Shown: positions 1-8,052 of the stretch, piece after piece
How positions within the stretch are numbered: position 1 is the first letter of the stretch
Layout of the letters: every line of letters begins with the position of its first letter
From: Neogemmobacter tilapiae
Lineage (GTDB): Bacteria; Pseudomonadota; Alphaproteobacteria; Rhodobacterales; Rhodobacteraceae
Assembly (NCBI RefSeq): GCF_014652215.1
Contig: NZ_BMYJ01000002.1
Coordinates: 226,815-290,814, forward strand
Direction: 5' to 3'
Length of the DNA: 64,000 nucleotides
The notes under the pieces: model-generated
Told to the model about the DNA's origin: nothing
The model's database searches: none
The model's input: the letters and a program-made list of their open reading frames with translations, nothing else
Translations under genes and position numbers: made by a program

Positions 1-915
1 CTTCACATCCTCCAACCGGCACAGTTGCGTGGCATCGGTCGTCACCGCCGCGCTGGCCGCCGCACAGCCCCAGGCCAGTGCCTGTTCGGGCGTTTCGTCC
101 CGCGCCATGGCCAGCACAAAGGCCGCGACAAAGCTGTCGCCTGCGCCCACGGTGCTTTTCACTTTGACCTTCGCCGCCTTGGCGAAAACCCGGCGGTCGG
201 CCAGTGCAAGAATATTCCCCTCGGCCCCGCGCGCCATGATCACCTGTTCGGCCACACCGCGATGCACCAAGGATTGCGCGAAATCGGCGGTGTCCTTCTG
301 GGTGGTCAGCTTGCGGCCGGCCAGACCTTCGGCCTCTTCCGTATCCATCCGCAACACGGCCAGACCGGGGATCGGGCTTTTCATCGCCTGCACCAAGGCC
401 GCACCGGAAGTATCCAGTACCACGCGCGAACCCAGCATCGAAGCCGCCAGTTGTGCCGGGAAGTCGGCGGGCACGCCGGGCGGCTGGCTGCCGGAAATCA
501 CCGACAGACCGCCGGGGCGGGAGGTGGCGCGCAGCAGGGTAAAGACGCGAGCGCGTTCAGTCTCGGTCCACAGCGGGCCGGGCAGCATGAAACGGAACTG
601 TTTGCCGGTCGCATCCTCGGTCACGGTCAGGCTTTGGCGCGTTTCACCGGGGCCAAGGATGGACAGGAAGGTGACGCCTTCGGCCCGGATCAACCCGGCC
701 AGACGGTCGCCCGTCAAGCCACCCAAAGCCACCAAGGCCAGCGAATCCCCCCCCAAGGCTTTCACCGCGCGGCTGACGTTCAAGCCACCGCCGCCCGGAT
801 CCAGCAGGGGTTCCGAACAGCGCAATTTGTGACCGGGTTCCATCGTGGCCACGCTGGTTGCCATGTCCAGCGCCGGGTTCAGGGTCAGGGTCAAGATCGG
901 GTGGGTCTGAGTCAT
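1..915 (-). CDS. pfkB: PfkB-type 6-phosphofructokinase, 3' end outside the window
   Basis: Ribokinase-family sugar kinase closest in my reading to E. coli PfkB (phosphofructokinase II), which phosphorylates fructose 6-phosphate with ATP in the cytoplasm. The N-terminal strand TLTLNPALD, the PGGGGLNV substrate loop (residues 40-47) and the catalytic GAGDS (257-261) are present. 305 codons are visible against about 309 residues in E. coli PfkB, so only a few C-terminal residues are missing beyond base 1. The ATG at 915 has AGGAGG at 921-926, five bases upstream. It follows the MBL-fold gene on the same strand with a hairpin between them. A 1-phosphofructokinase or tagatose-6-phosphate kinase is possible. 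Confidence 0.85.
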   Translation of the reverse strand, partial: MTQTHPILTLTLNPALDMATSVATMEPGHKLRCSEPLLDPGGGGLNVSRAVKALGGDSLALVALGGLTGDRLAGLIRAEGVTFLSILGPGETRQSLTVTEDATGKQFRFMLPGPLWTETERARVFTLLRATSRPGGLSVISGSQPPGVPADFPAQLAASMLGSRVVLDTSGAALVQAMKSPIPGLAVLRMDTEEAEGLAGRKLTTQKDTADFAQSLVHRGVAEQVIMARGAEGNILALADRRVFAKAAKVKVKSTVGAGDSFVAAFVLAMARDETPEQALAWGCAAASAAVTTDATQLCRLEDVK

Positions 916-973
916 CGGGGCCTCCTGTTACCGCTATCATAGTGAAGCGAAGGCCCTGAGGAAACATTTTCGT

Positions 974-1002
974 GCAGGCCAGCGGTTGAGCCGCTGACCT
1001 GC
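974..1002 (-). terminator. Hairpin between the MBL-fold gene and pfkB
   Basis: A 12-bp stem with one imperfect pair (974-985 with 991-1002) around a five-base loop lies 7 bp past the MBL-fold stop. There is no clear T-tract on the minus strand, so it may be a weak terminator or an RNA-stabilising hairpin. Confidence 0.45.
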
Positions 1003-1008
1003 GGGATT

Positions 1009-1932
1009 TTAGCCGTTCAACAGCATCTGATAGCTGGCCGGGACATAGCGGAAACCGCTGTCGCGGGTCTCGACATAACCAAGGCCGGGGAAGGGCATGT
1101 GATAGCCGATAAAGGGAATTTTGTCGGCGGCGAGCATGCCCAAGACAGTTTTGCGCGTCGCCGCCGCTGCCGCCTTGTCAGCATCAAAGCGGACTTCCCA
1201 ATCGGGATAGGCAAGGGACCAGACATAGTGGTTCGCCGTATCGGCGGTCAGAATCAGGTTCTGGCCGTTGCTTTCCAGCCGATAGGCGAAATGGCCCGGT
1301 GAATGGCCAAAGGCGGCCATCGCGGTGATGCCAGACACGACCGAACCACCATCGTCCAGCATGGTCATCTTGTCGGACAGGGGTTTCACCAGCTTGTCGA
1401 AACCTTCGTTCCCCGCCGCCGACCAATGGTTGTGTTCGATGGCTCCCGTCACATAGCGGGCGTTGGGAAAGGTCGGCCCCGCATCGCCCGCAATCCCGCC
1501 GATATGGTCGCCGTGCATATGGGTCAGCACGACGATATCGACCTGATCCGGGGTATAGCCTGCATTGGCCAGAACGGCGGTGATCGCGTCGGGGGCAAGA
1601 CCTGTGTCGAACAGCACCAGTTCACTGCCGGTGTTGACGATGGTGGGGGTAAAGAAGTTCTGCGCTTTGTCCGCTGGGATGAAATTGGCGGCAGAGGCCG
1701 CCGCGAATTCATCATCGCTGACATTCAGCCCAAAGGTTTCGCGCGGCGTTTCGTTCAGGCGCGTGCCCGCGAGCAGGGTTGTCACCTCAAAATCGCCCAG
1801 CTTAAAGCGGTTGAAGCTGGGGGTCGCGGCCCCAAGGGGTTCGGCTTTGGCCATGGAAACCTGCGGGGCGAGGGCGGTAAGGGGAAGCGTTGCACTGGCA
1901 AGAAGGGCGTGACGTCGGGAAAGCATCGGCAT
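1009..1932 (-). CDS. Exported MBL-fold metallo-hydrolase
   Basis: Metallo-beta-lactamase-fold hydrolase of 307 residues. The zinc motif THMHGDH (residues 137-143) is complete, and later metal-ligand positions are visible in GHSPGH, TADTANH and GYHMP. The N-terminus SRRHALLA followed by a hydrophobic stretch and an Ala-rich cleavage region looks like a twin-arginine signal, so the enzyme is probably periplasmic. The substrate cannot be told from sequence: lactonase, thioesterase and arylsulfatase-like members share this fold. The ATG at 1932 has AGGAGA five bases upstream; a second ATG two codons later is less well placed. Confidence 0.85.
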   Translation of the reverse strand: MPMLSRRHALLASATLPLTALAPQVSMAKAEPLGAATPSFNRFKLGDFEVTTLLAGTRLNETPRETFGLNVSDDEFAAASAANFIPADKAQNFFTPTIVNTGSELVLFDTGLAPDAITAVLANAGYTPDQVDIVVLTHMHGDHIGGIAGDAGPTFPNARYVTGAIEHNHWSAAGNEGFDKLVKPLSDKMTMLDDGGSVVSGITAMAAFGHSPGHFAYRLESNGQNLILTADTANHYVWSLAYPDWEVRFDADKAAAAATRKTVLGMLAADKIPFIGYHMPFPGLGYVETRDSGFRYVPASYQMLLNG

Positions 1933-2003
1933 CGTCGTCTCCTGTCTGATGGATCAGACGATCCTAGTCCGACAATTTCCCTTGGCCATTCACGGCTGCG
2001 TGT

Positions 2004-2402
2004 TCATTCCCACCAGCGGTCGATTTCGGCAATCTGCTCATCGGTCCAGCCAAAGTGATGCGCCAGTTCATGCACCATGACATGCGACACCAGATGCGAC
2101 AGGCCGATGTCGCCGCGTTCGGCCCATTCGTCCAAAATCGGCCTGCGGAACAGCCAGATCATGTCGGGCTGCATCTGTTGATCCATCACCGACTTTTCGG
2201 TCAGGGGGATGCCGTCATACAGCCCGGTCAGCGAATAGGGATCATCCAGATCCATCTCATCCGCCATATCTTCGGATGGGAAATCCTCCACCCTGATCAC
2301 GATGGCTTGGGCCGCGCGGGCATAGATCGGCGGCAGGTTCGACAGGGCGGCCAGGGCGAGGGTTTCGATGTCGGCAAGCGAGGGGGGCAAAATGTCATCC
2401 AT
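2004..2402 (-). CDS. Small zincin-like metallopeptidase
   Basis: A 132-residue protein with a HELAHHFG zinc motif (residues 111-118) near the C-terminus, typical of the small bacterial metallopeptidase family PF06262 (formerly DUF1025). In this family the motif always sits late in a protein of about 115-140 residues. Substrate unknown. An in-frame ORF runs further upstream, but it would overlap gltX on the other strand, so the ATG at 2402, which gives the family's usual length, is preferred. It is divergent from gltX, and the 99-bp gap must hold both promoters. Confidence 0.8.
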   Translation of the reverse strand: MDDILPPSLADIETLALAALSNLPPIYARAAQAIVIRVEDFPSEDMADEMDLDDPYSLTGLYDGIPLTEKSVMDQQMQPDMIWLFRRPILDEWAERGDIGLSHLVSHVMVHELAHHFGWTDEQIAEIDRWWE

Positions 2403-2501
2403 CGCGGTGATATAGGGCCTGTGCGTCCATGCTGCCAGAGGCTGAACTGGACAAGCCCGCAGCACTATGACAGACCACCGGGGTTCCCGAAGGAGCCTGA
2501 A

Positions 2502-3827
2502 ATGACCACCGTTACCCGCTTTGCCCCGTCGCCCACCGGCTATATCCACATTGGCAATCTGCGCACCGCGCTGATGAACTATCTGATCGCCCGGAAATCC
2601 GGCGGCCAGTTCATTCTGCGTCTGGATGACACCGATCAGGAACGCTCCAAACAGGAATATGCCGACGGGATCATGGCCGATCTGGAATGGCTGGGCCTGC
2701 ATTGGGACCGGGTGGAAAAGCAATCGCTGCGGATGGATCGCTATCGCACGGTGGCCGAAGAATTGAAGGCGAAGGGGCGTTTTTACGAATGCTTTGAAAC
2801 GCCGGTCGAGCTGGACCTAAAGCGCAAAAAGCAACTGAACATGGGCAAGCCGCCGGTCTATGACCGCGCCAGCCTGAAGCTGGACGAGGCGGGGCGCGCG
2901 GCACAACGGGCCGAGGGCAAGCCGGGTTACTGGCGGTTCCTGCTGGATCAGAACCGGATCGAATGGGAGGATGGCATCGTCGGGCCAATTTCGATTGATG
3001 CGGCCAGCGTGTCGGACCCGGTGCTGATCCGGGCGGATGGGCAGGTGCTTTATACCTTTGCCTCGTCGGTGGACGATGTCGATATGGGTGTCACGAACAT
3101 CGTGCGCGGGGCCGACCACGTAACGAACACGGCGACGCAGATTCAGATCATGCAGGCGATGGGGGGCACGCCGCCCAGCTTTGCGCACCACAGCCTTTTG
3201 ACGGGGGCGCAGGGGGAAGAGCTGTCGAAACGTCTGGGCACCTTGTCGCTGCGCGACCTGCGGGCGGCGGGGGTGCAACCGATGGCGCTGCTGTCGCTGA
3301 TGGCACGGTTGGGATCGTCAAAGCCCGTGGAATTGTTTGGCTCGCTGGAAGAGCTGGCCGATGGCTTTGATGTAGGCAGTTTCGGCACCGCGCCGACCAA
3401 GTTCAACGCCGAAGACCTTTGGCCTTTGACCCGCGCCCACAACGCTGCGCTGCCGTTTGAGGCGGTGGCGGATCGGATCGCGGCTTTGGGTGTGCCCGCT
3501 GACAAGGCGCAGGCCTTTTGGGCTGTGGCGCGGGAGAACATCACCAAGCTGGAAGATCTGGAAGGCTGGTGGGTGCTATTGCGCGATGGGGCTGAACCGC
3601 TGGTGGCCCCTGAGGATGCCGATTTCGTGGCCCAAGCGCTGACCATGCTGCCGCCCTTGCCCTATACGGCGGCAAGCTGGGGCGAATGGACGGGTGCGGT
3701 CAAGGCCGCAACGGGGCGCAGCGGCAAGGGGCTGTTCCAGCCGCTGCGGCGGGCGCTGACCGGGATGGACCGGGGGCCGGACATGTCGGCCCTGATGGCG
3801 CTGATGGAAAAGGCCCCGCGCCAGTAA
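2502..3827 (+). CDS. gltX: Glutamyl-tRNA synthetase, second type
   Basis: Class I aminoacyl-tRNA synthetase of 441 residues that charges tRNA with glutamate. The HIGH motif appears as HIGN (residues 16-19) after FAPSPTG, and the KMSKS motif as LSKR (241-244). Alphaproteobacteria often carry two GltX paralogues, one of which makes Glu-tRNA(Gln) for the amidotransferase pathway. The shorter length and LSKR variant suggest the second paralogue, but specificity cannot be read from sequence. The ATG at 2502 has AGGAG at 2491-2495. A strong terminator follows. Confidence 0.93.
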   Translation: MTTVTRFAPSPTGYIHIGNLRTALMNYLIARKSGGQFILRLDDTDQERSKQEYADGIMADLEWLGLHWDRVEKQSLRMDRYRTVAEELKAKGRFYECFETPVELDLKRKKQLNMGKPPVYDRASLKLDEAGRAAQRAEGKPGYWRFLLDQNRIEWEDGIVGPISIDAASVSDPVLIRADGQVLYTFASSVDDVDMGVTNIVRGADHVTNTATQIQIMQAMGGTPPSFAHHSLLTGAQGEELSKRLGTLSLRDLRAAGVQPMALLSLMARLGSSKPVELFGSLEELADGFDVGSFGTAPTKFNAEDLWPLTRAHNAALPFEAVADRIAALGVPADKAQAFWAVARENITKLEDLEGWWVLLRDGAEPLVAPEDADFVAQALTMLPPLPYTAASWGEWTGAVKAATGRSGKGLFQPLRRALTGMDRGPDMSALMALMEKAPRQ

Positions 3828-3832
3828 CCGCC

Positions 3833-3856
3833 AAGGCCGCCCAAGGGGCGGCCTTT
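3833..3856 (+). terminator. Rho-independent terminator after gltX
   Basis: A perfect 10-bp GC-rich stem (3833-3842 with 3846-3855), 3-base loop and short T run, 5 bp past the gltX stop. Confidence 0.8.
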
Positions 3857-3866
3857 CACATTCGGG

Positions 3867-5222
3867 ATGATGCAGATGGAAAACCCCCAAGCCCGCTTTG
3901 TTCAGGGCTCGCTTTGGCGTCACGTCGCGGTCATGTCGCTGACCACTTCGCTGGGGCTGGTCGCGGTGTTTTCCGTCGATCTGATCAACATCCTTTACAT
4001 CTCGTGGCTGGGCAATCCGCATTTGCAGGCGGCTTTGGGCTATGCGGCGGCCATTCTGTTCATGACCACCTCTTTCGGCATTGGCCTTTCCATCGCCTCG
4101 TCGGCCTTGGTCGCCCGTGCGGTGGGCGCGCGGGATCCGGCGATGGCCCGGCAAAGGGCGACAAGCGGCCTTTGGCTGGCGGGCATCACGGGCGGGCTGT
4201 TTGCCCTGACCATCTGGGTCTTTCTGTCACCGCTGCTGAGCGTGCTGGGGGCGACGGGCGAGACCCACGCCCATGCGCTGTGGTTCTTGCAGATTGTCAC
4301 ACCCTCGCAGCCCTTGGTCATGATCGGCATGACCGGTGGCGCGATCCTGCGGTCGCATGGCGACGCGCCCCGCGCGATGTGGATCACGTTGGGGGCTGCG
4401 ATGGTCACGGCGGCGCTGGATCCGATTTTTATCTTTGTGCTGGATATGGGCCTGACCGGGGCGGCCATTGTTTCGGTGATTTCGCGGATCGTCATGGCGG
4501 TGGTTCCGGTCTGGTTCATTCTGCGCCACCACGGGGGGCTGAACCGACCCGATTGGGTGGGGTTGCGGCAGGATGCTGTGCCCCTGTTTGCCATCGGTGG
4601 CCCCGCCATCCTGACGCAGATCGCGACGCCGGTGGGTCAGGCCTATGTCACCGCCGCTATGTCGCCTTTTGGCGAGGATGCCGTCGGGGCTATGGCGATT
4701 GCGGGCCGCCTGGTGCCGGTGGCCTTTGGCGTGATCTTTGCCCTGTCCAGCGCTGTGGGGCCGATCATGGGCCAGAACCTTGGGGCAGGGCGGATGGACC
4801 GCGTCAAGCAGACCTATTGGGAATCGCTGAAGTTCACCGCCCTCTCGGTCGTTCTGGTCTCGGCCCTGCTGTTCTTGCTGCGAGCGCCCTTGGCCGATCT
4901 GTTTCATGCAACCGGCCAGACGCGCGATCTGCTTTATCTGTTCTGCGGCCCGCTGGCGCTGCTGTGGTTCTTTAACGGCGTCATCTTTGTTGGCAATGCC
5001 ACCTGCAACAATCTGGGCAGGCCCTTTTGGTCGACCGTCATCAACTGGGGTCGCAACACTGTGGGCACGATTCCCTTGGTCATTCTGATGGCGGGCTGGT
5101 GGGGGGCAGATGGCGTGCTGATCGGGCAAGCCTTGGGCGGGGTTTTGTTCGCTTTGCTGGCGCATCTTGTCGCGACAAGGGTTATTCGTTCGCGACAAGA
5201 AACAACTCAAGGTGGTTCTTGA
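3867..5222 (+). CDS. MATE-family multidrug efflux transporter
   Basis: Inner-membrane antiporter of 451 residues with about twelve hydrophobic segments in two homologous halves, the usual size and layout of MATE proteins (Na+ or H+ coupled export of drugs or metabolites). The opening SLTTSLGLVAVFSVDLINILYI region and the pattern of small residues in each half fit the family. Substrate unknown. Three ATGs lie close together (3867, 3870, 3876) and none has a strong ribosome site, so the start is uncertain by three codons. Confidence 0.87.
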   Translation: MMQMENPQARFVQGSLWRHVAVMSLTTSLGLVAVFSVDLINILYISWLGNPHLQAALGYAAAILFMTTSFGIGLSIASSALVARAVGARDPAMARQRATSGLWLAGITGGLFALTIWVFLSPLLSVLGATGETHAHALWFLQIVTPSQPLVMIGMTGGAILRSHGDAPRAMWITLGAAMVTAALDPIFIFVLDMGLTGAAIVSVISRIVMAVVPVWFILRHHGGLNRPDWVGLRQDAVPLFAIGGPAILTQIATPVGQAYVTAAMSPFGEDAVGAMAIAGRLVPVAFGVIFALSSAVGPIMGQNLGAGRMDRVKQTYWESLKFTALSVVLVSALLFLLRAPLADLFHATGQTRDLLYLFCGPLALLWFFNGVIFVGNATCNNLGRPFWSTVINWGRNTVGTIPLVILMAGWWGADGVLIGQALGGVLFALLAHLVATRVIRSRQETTQGGS

Positions 5223-5306
5223 CGTCAAGCCTTTCGAGGCGCAAGCTGAGCTTAGGTGGGGACAACTTGTGACGCTTCTGCAAAGGGGCGATGTAGGGGG
5301 TCTGTG

Positions 5307-6170
5307 ATGACGACTTGGTTTGCGCCGCGTTCTTTGGAGCCGCATTTGTCGGCGATGATGTTCGATGAATTGGTGGAACATCTTCGACATCGCCCCGATT
5401 TGACCGATGTGCAGGTGACGGACCGCGATCACATGATCCTGTGTTTCCGCAAGGCAGGCATGTCTGCCGATGGCCCGGTTTTGACCTTGAATGCCCGCGC
5501 CATGGCCTGTTCCGCCGAAAGGGTCCAGATGCCCTGCGCTCAGCGTTTGGCGCAGATTGACCGATTCCTTGCATCAATCCTGCCGCAGGCTCAGGCGGCG
5601 CTGGACCTGTCACAACTTTATCCTGTCGTGCGCCACAGGGATCGCATCGTTGATCTGGAATCGCCTTTGGTGCGTCCCTTGGCAGGCGATATGATCACGG
5701 TCGTCATGCAGGACTTGGGCGACAGTTTGGCGACCATCACGGCCTGCGAATTGGGGGGCAAGTCGGTCGAGGATCTTTGGCAGGCCGCGGGGATCAACCT
5801 GCGTCGCGCGTTGGGCCAGTTTGATGCCACGCCAGAAGCGCCGGGTTATCTGACCATCCGCTGGCCGGACAACCCGGTTCTCAGCGGCTCGATCCTGCTC
5901 GCCTCGGGCATTCTGGCGGCCTTGGTGCGGCAACAGGGTTGGCGGGTCGCGGGCATTGGTGCTGCGGCACGGGGCACGATCCGTTTGGCCGACAGCGGCG
6001 ATGACGAGGCGATGGCCTTGATGCAGGCCGATCTGGCGCAGGATCTGGCGGGTGCCCAGCCCCAGTCGGAATTGATCTTCCGCCTGTCTGCCGACACACC
6101 ATGGCTGGAACCTTGGCAGAAATGGACCGGGGCAGGGTTCAGCCCGCTGCCGATCCAACGCCGCCATTAG
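5307..6170 (+). CDS. DUF1444-like protein of unknown function
   Basis: A soluble protein of 287 residues. An upstream helix FDELVEHLR, a middle segment LSQLYPVVRHRDRI and a later ACELGGKSVEDLWQAAGINL remind me of the DUF1444 (YtpQ-like) family, but this is recall and should be checked. No signal peptide or membrane segment is seen. The ATG at 5307 follows AGGGGG with a six-base spacer, better than the upstream in-frame start at 5256. It is about 70 bp upstream of the glycine riboswitch, with no obvious terminator between. Confidence 0.55.
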   Translation: MTTWFAPRSLEPHLSAMMFDELVEHLRHRPDLTDVQVTDRDHMILCFRKAGMSADGPVLTLNARAMACSAERVQMPCAQRLAQIDRFLASILPQAQAALDLSQLYPVVRHRDRIVDLESPLVRPLAGDMITVVMQDLGDSLATITACELGGKSVEDLWQAAGINLRRALGQFDATPEAPGYLTIRWPDNPVLSGSILLASGILAALVRQQGWRVAGIGAAARGTIRLADSGDDEAMALMQADLAQDLAGAQPQSELIFRLSADTPWLEPWQKWTGAGFSPLPIQRRH

Positions 6171-6240
6171 GTCGCAAAAGCGCGATAAAGCGTCGATTCC
6201 TCTTGCCAGCTTTCGCGGGCCGCGCTACCCCTTTGCCCGT

Positions 6241-6412
6241 CAGTTCGGGAGAATCCGGGGGTCATGCCTCGGTGCCGAAGGAGCAACCGCCCCGGTAAAC
6301 TCTCAGGCGCAAGGGACCGTTCTGGCAGAAAGACTCTGGAGAGTGGCGCGGATGCGCCCGCCGAAGGGATAACGATCTCAGGCGCCCGGAACGGGCAAGG
6401 ACAGAGGGGGCA
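6241..6412 (+). ncRNA. Tandem glycine riboswitch (gcvT element)
   Basis: Two consecutive glycine aptamers upstream of gcvT. The first carries GCCGAAGGAGCAA (from 6273) and AAACTCTCAGGC (6297-6308) and closes with ACTCTGGAGAG (6333-6343). The second carries CCGCCGAAGGGATAA (about 6358-6372), ATCTCAGGC (6375-6383) and AAGGACAGAGGGGG (6397-6410). These conserved cores and their order are those of the cooperative two-aptamer glycine riboswitch. With 68 bp left to the gcvT start, it probably turns on the glycine cleavage operon when glycine is abundant. It occupies most of the 309-bp gap between the DUF1444-like gene and gcvT. Confidence 0.95.
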
Positions 6413-6479
6413 CGGTCGGACGGCGGGAACCGTTCGTTGTGCTGTCGGCTTTTTCAGGCTGGCAAGGAATGGGGGCGGG

Positions 6480-7598
6480 ATGAGCGATCTTCTGCGGCTG
6501 GGTCTGCATGACCTGCATTTGGGTCTGGGGGGCAAGATGGTGCCCTTCGCAGGCTATGACATGCCGGTGCAATATCCGGCAGGGGTGATGGCCGAACATT
6601 TGCACACGCGCACGCGGGCGGGTCTGTTTGACGTCAGCCATATGGGGCAGGTGATCCTGCGGCCGAAAACCGACATGGAAACGCTGGCCTTGGCGTTCGA
6701 GCGGCTGATGCCGATGGATGTTCTGGGTCTGGCGGCGGGGCGGCAGCGCTATGGGCTGCTGACGAATGATCAGGGCGGGATTCTGGACGATCTGATGTTC
6801 GCGAACCGGGGGGACCACCTGTTCGTGGTGGTGAACGCCGCCTGCAAGGCACAGGACATTGCCCATCTGACCCAACATCTGTCGGACGTGGCCGAGGTGC
6901 AGCCCGTAGAGCGTGGCCTTCTGGCCCTGCAAGGGCCTTTGGCCGAGACGGCCTTGGCGGCGCTGGTGCCGGGTGTTGCCGCGATGCGCTTCATGGATCA
7001 GGGGATTTTCGGTTGGCAGGGTGGCGAGCTGTGGATTTCGCGGTCGGGCTATACCGGCGAGGATGGGTTTGAGATTTCGGTATCCCATGCGCAGGCCTTG
7101 GATCTGGCGCAGGCGCTGCTGGCGCAGCCGGATGTGATGCCCATCGGCCTTGGCGCGCGCGACAGCCTGCGGCTGGAGGCGGGGCTTTGTCTTTACGGCC
7201 ATGACATTGACGAAACCACCAGCCCGGTGGAGGCTGGCCTGACCTGGGCTATCCAGAAAGCCCGCCGCGCGGGCGGGGCGCGGGCCGGTGGTTTCGCAGG
7301 CGACACCCGCATTCTGCACGAATTGGAAAACGGCCCCGAACGCCTGCGGGTGGGCCTTGCCCCGCAAACCCGCGCGCCGATGCGCGAACATGTGCCACTG
7401 TTTGCCACGGATGGCACGCCCATCGGTGAAGTGACCAGCGGTGGCTTTGGGCCCAGCCTGAACGCGCCGATAGCCATGGGCTATGTCGCCCGCGCCCATG
7501 CCGACATCGGCACCGATCTGGAAGGCGAGGTCCGCGGCAAGCGCTTGCCCGTCACCGTGGCCGCCCTTCCCTTTATCCCCGCCACCTTCAAACGCTAG
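6480..7598 (+). CDS. gcvT: Glycine cleavage system T protein (aminomethyltransferase)
   Basis: T protein of 372 residues. It transfers the methylene group from the aminomethyl-lipoyl arm of GcvH to tetrahydrofolate and releases ammonia. Typical motifs include GGKMVPFAGYDMPVQYP near the start, LFDVSHMGQ, RSGYTGEDGFEI and GLGARDSLRLEAGLCLYGHD. The long frame opens within the riboswitch, but the ATG at 6480 gives the family N-terminus. First gene of gcvT-gcvH-gcvP. Confidence 0.96.
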   Translation: MSDLLRLGLHDLHLGLGGKMVPFAGYDMPVQYPAGVMAEHLHTRTRAGLFDVSHMGQVILRPKTDMETLALAFERLMPMDVLGLAAGRQRYGLLTNDQGGILDDLMFANRGDHLFVVVNAACKAQDIAHLTQHLSDVAEVQPVERGLLALQGPLAETALAALVPGVAAMRFMDQGIFGWQGGELWISRSGYTGEDGFEISVSHAQALDLAQALLAQPDVMPIGLGARDSLRLEAGLCLYGHDIDETTSPVEAGLTWAIQKARRAGGARAGGFAGDTRILHELENGPERLRVGLAPQTRAPMREHVPLFATDGTPIGEVTSGGFGPSLNAPIAMGYVARAHADIGTDLEGEVRGKRLPVTVAALPFIPATFKR

Positions 7599-7608
7599 GA
7601 GATCGCAA

Positions 7609-7968
7609 ATGAAATACACCAAAGAACACGAATGGCTGCGGGTCGAAGGCGATCTGGTGGTCGTGGGCATCACCGAACATGCGGCGGCCGCGCTGGGCGA
7701 TGTGGTGTTTGTGGAACTGCCCGAAGTCGAGACGATGATGGCCGAGGGCGACGAGGTTTGCGTCATCGAAAGCGTCAAGGCGGCGTCGGATATTCTGGCC
7801 CCGGTTGATGGCCAGATTGTCGCTGTGAATGACAAGCTGACCGAGGCACCGGGTCTGGTGAACGAAGACCCGACGGGGGCCGCTTGGTTCTTTAAGATGA
7901 AACTGGATGATCTGTCCGTGCTGGATCAGTTCATGGACGAAGACGAGTATAACGAGCTGATCGGCTGA
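7609..7968 (+). CDS. gcvH: Glycine cleavage system H protein
   Basis: Lipoyl carrier of the glycine cleavage complex, 119 residues, that shuttles the aminomethyl group between P, T and L proteins. The lipoylated lysine is K57 in IESVKAAS. Length and the opening KYTKEHEWLR are standard. It starts 10 bp after the gcvT stop, and AGGAG overlaps that stop, so translation is probably coupled. The L protein gene is not in the window. Confidence 0.97.
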   Translation: MKYTKEHEWLRVEGDLVVVGITEHAAAALGDVVFVELPEVETMMAEGDEVCVIESVKAASDILAPVDGQIVAVNDKLTEAPGLVNEDPTGAAWFFKMKLDDLSVLDQFMDEDEYNELIG

Positions 7969-7983
7969 TCCTATTCAACGCCC

Positions 7984-8014
7984 CATCTGAATTTTCATTG
8001 AAGAGTTTCAGATG
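7984..8014 (+). repeat. Inverted repeat in the gcvH-gcvP gap
   Basis: Perfect 8-bp arms CATCTGAA (7984-7991) and TTCAGATG (8007-8014) with a 15-base loop in the only sizeable gap of the operon, followed by a second small CCCC/GGGG hairpin. It may stabilise the gcvTH part of the message. No T-tract, so not a classical terminator. Confidence 0.4.
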
Positions 8015-8052
8015 CCCCTGCGCGGGGATCGGGCCCATGCGGAAAACCAGTG

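Noticed and set aside
25..942. 305-codon open frame on the plus strand at the left edge
   Set aside because: It lies opposite pfkB, whose minus-strand translation has all family motifs and a good ribosome site.
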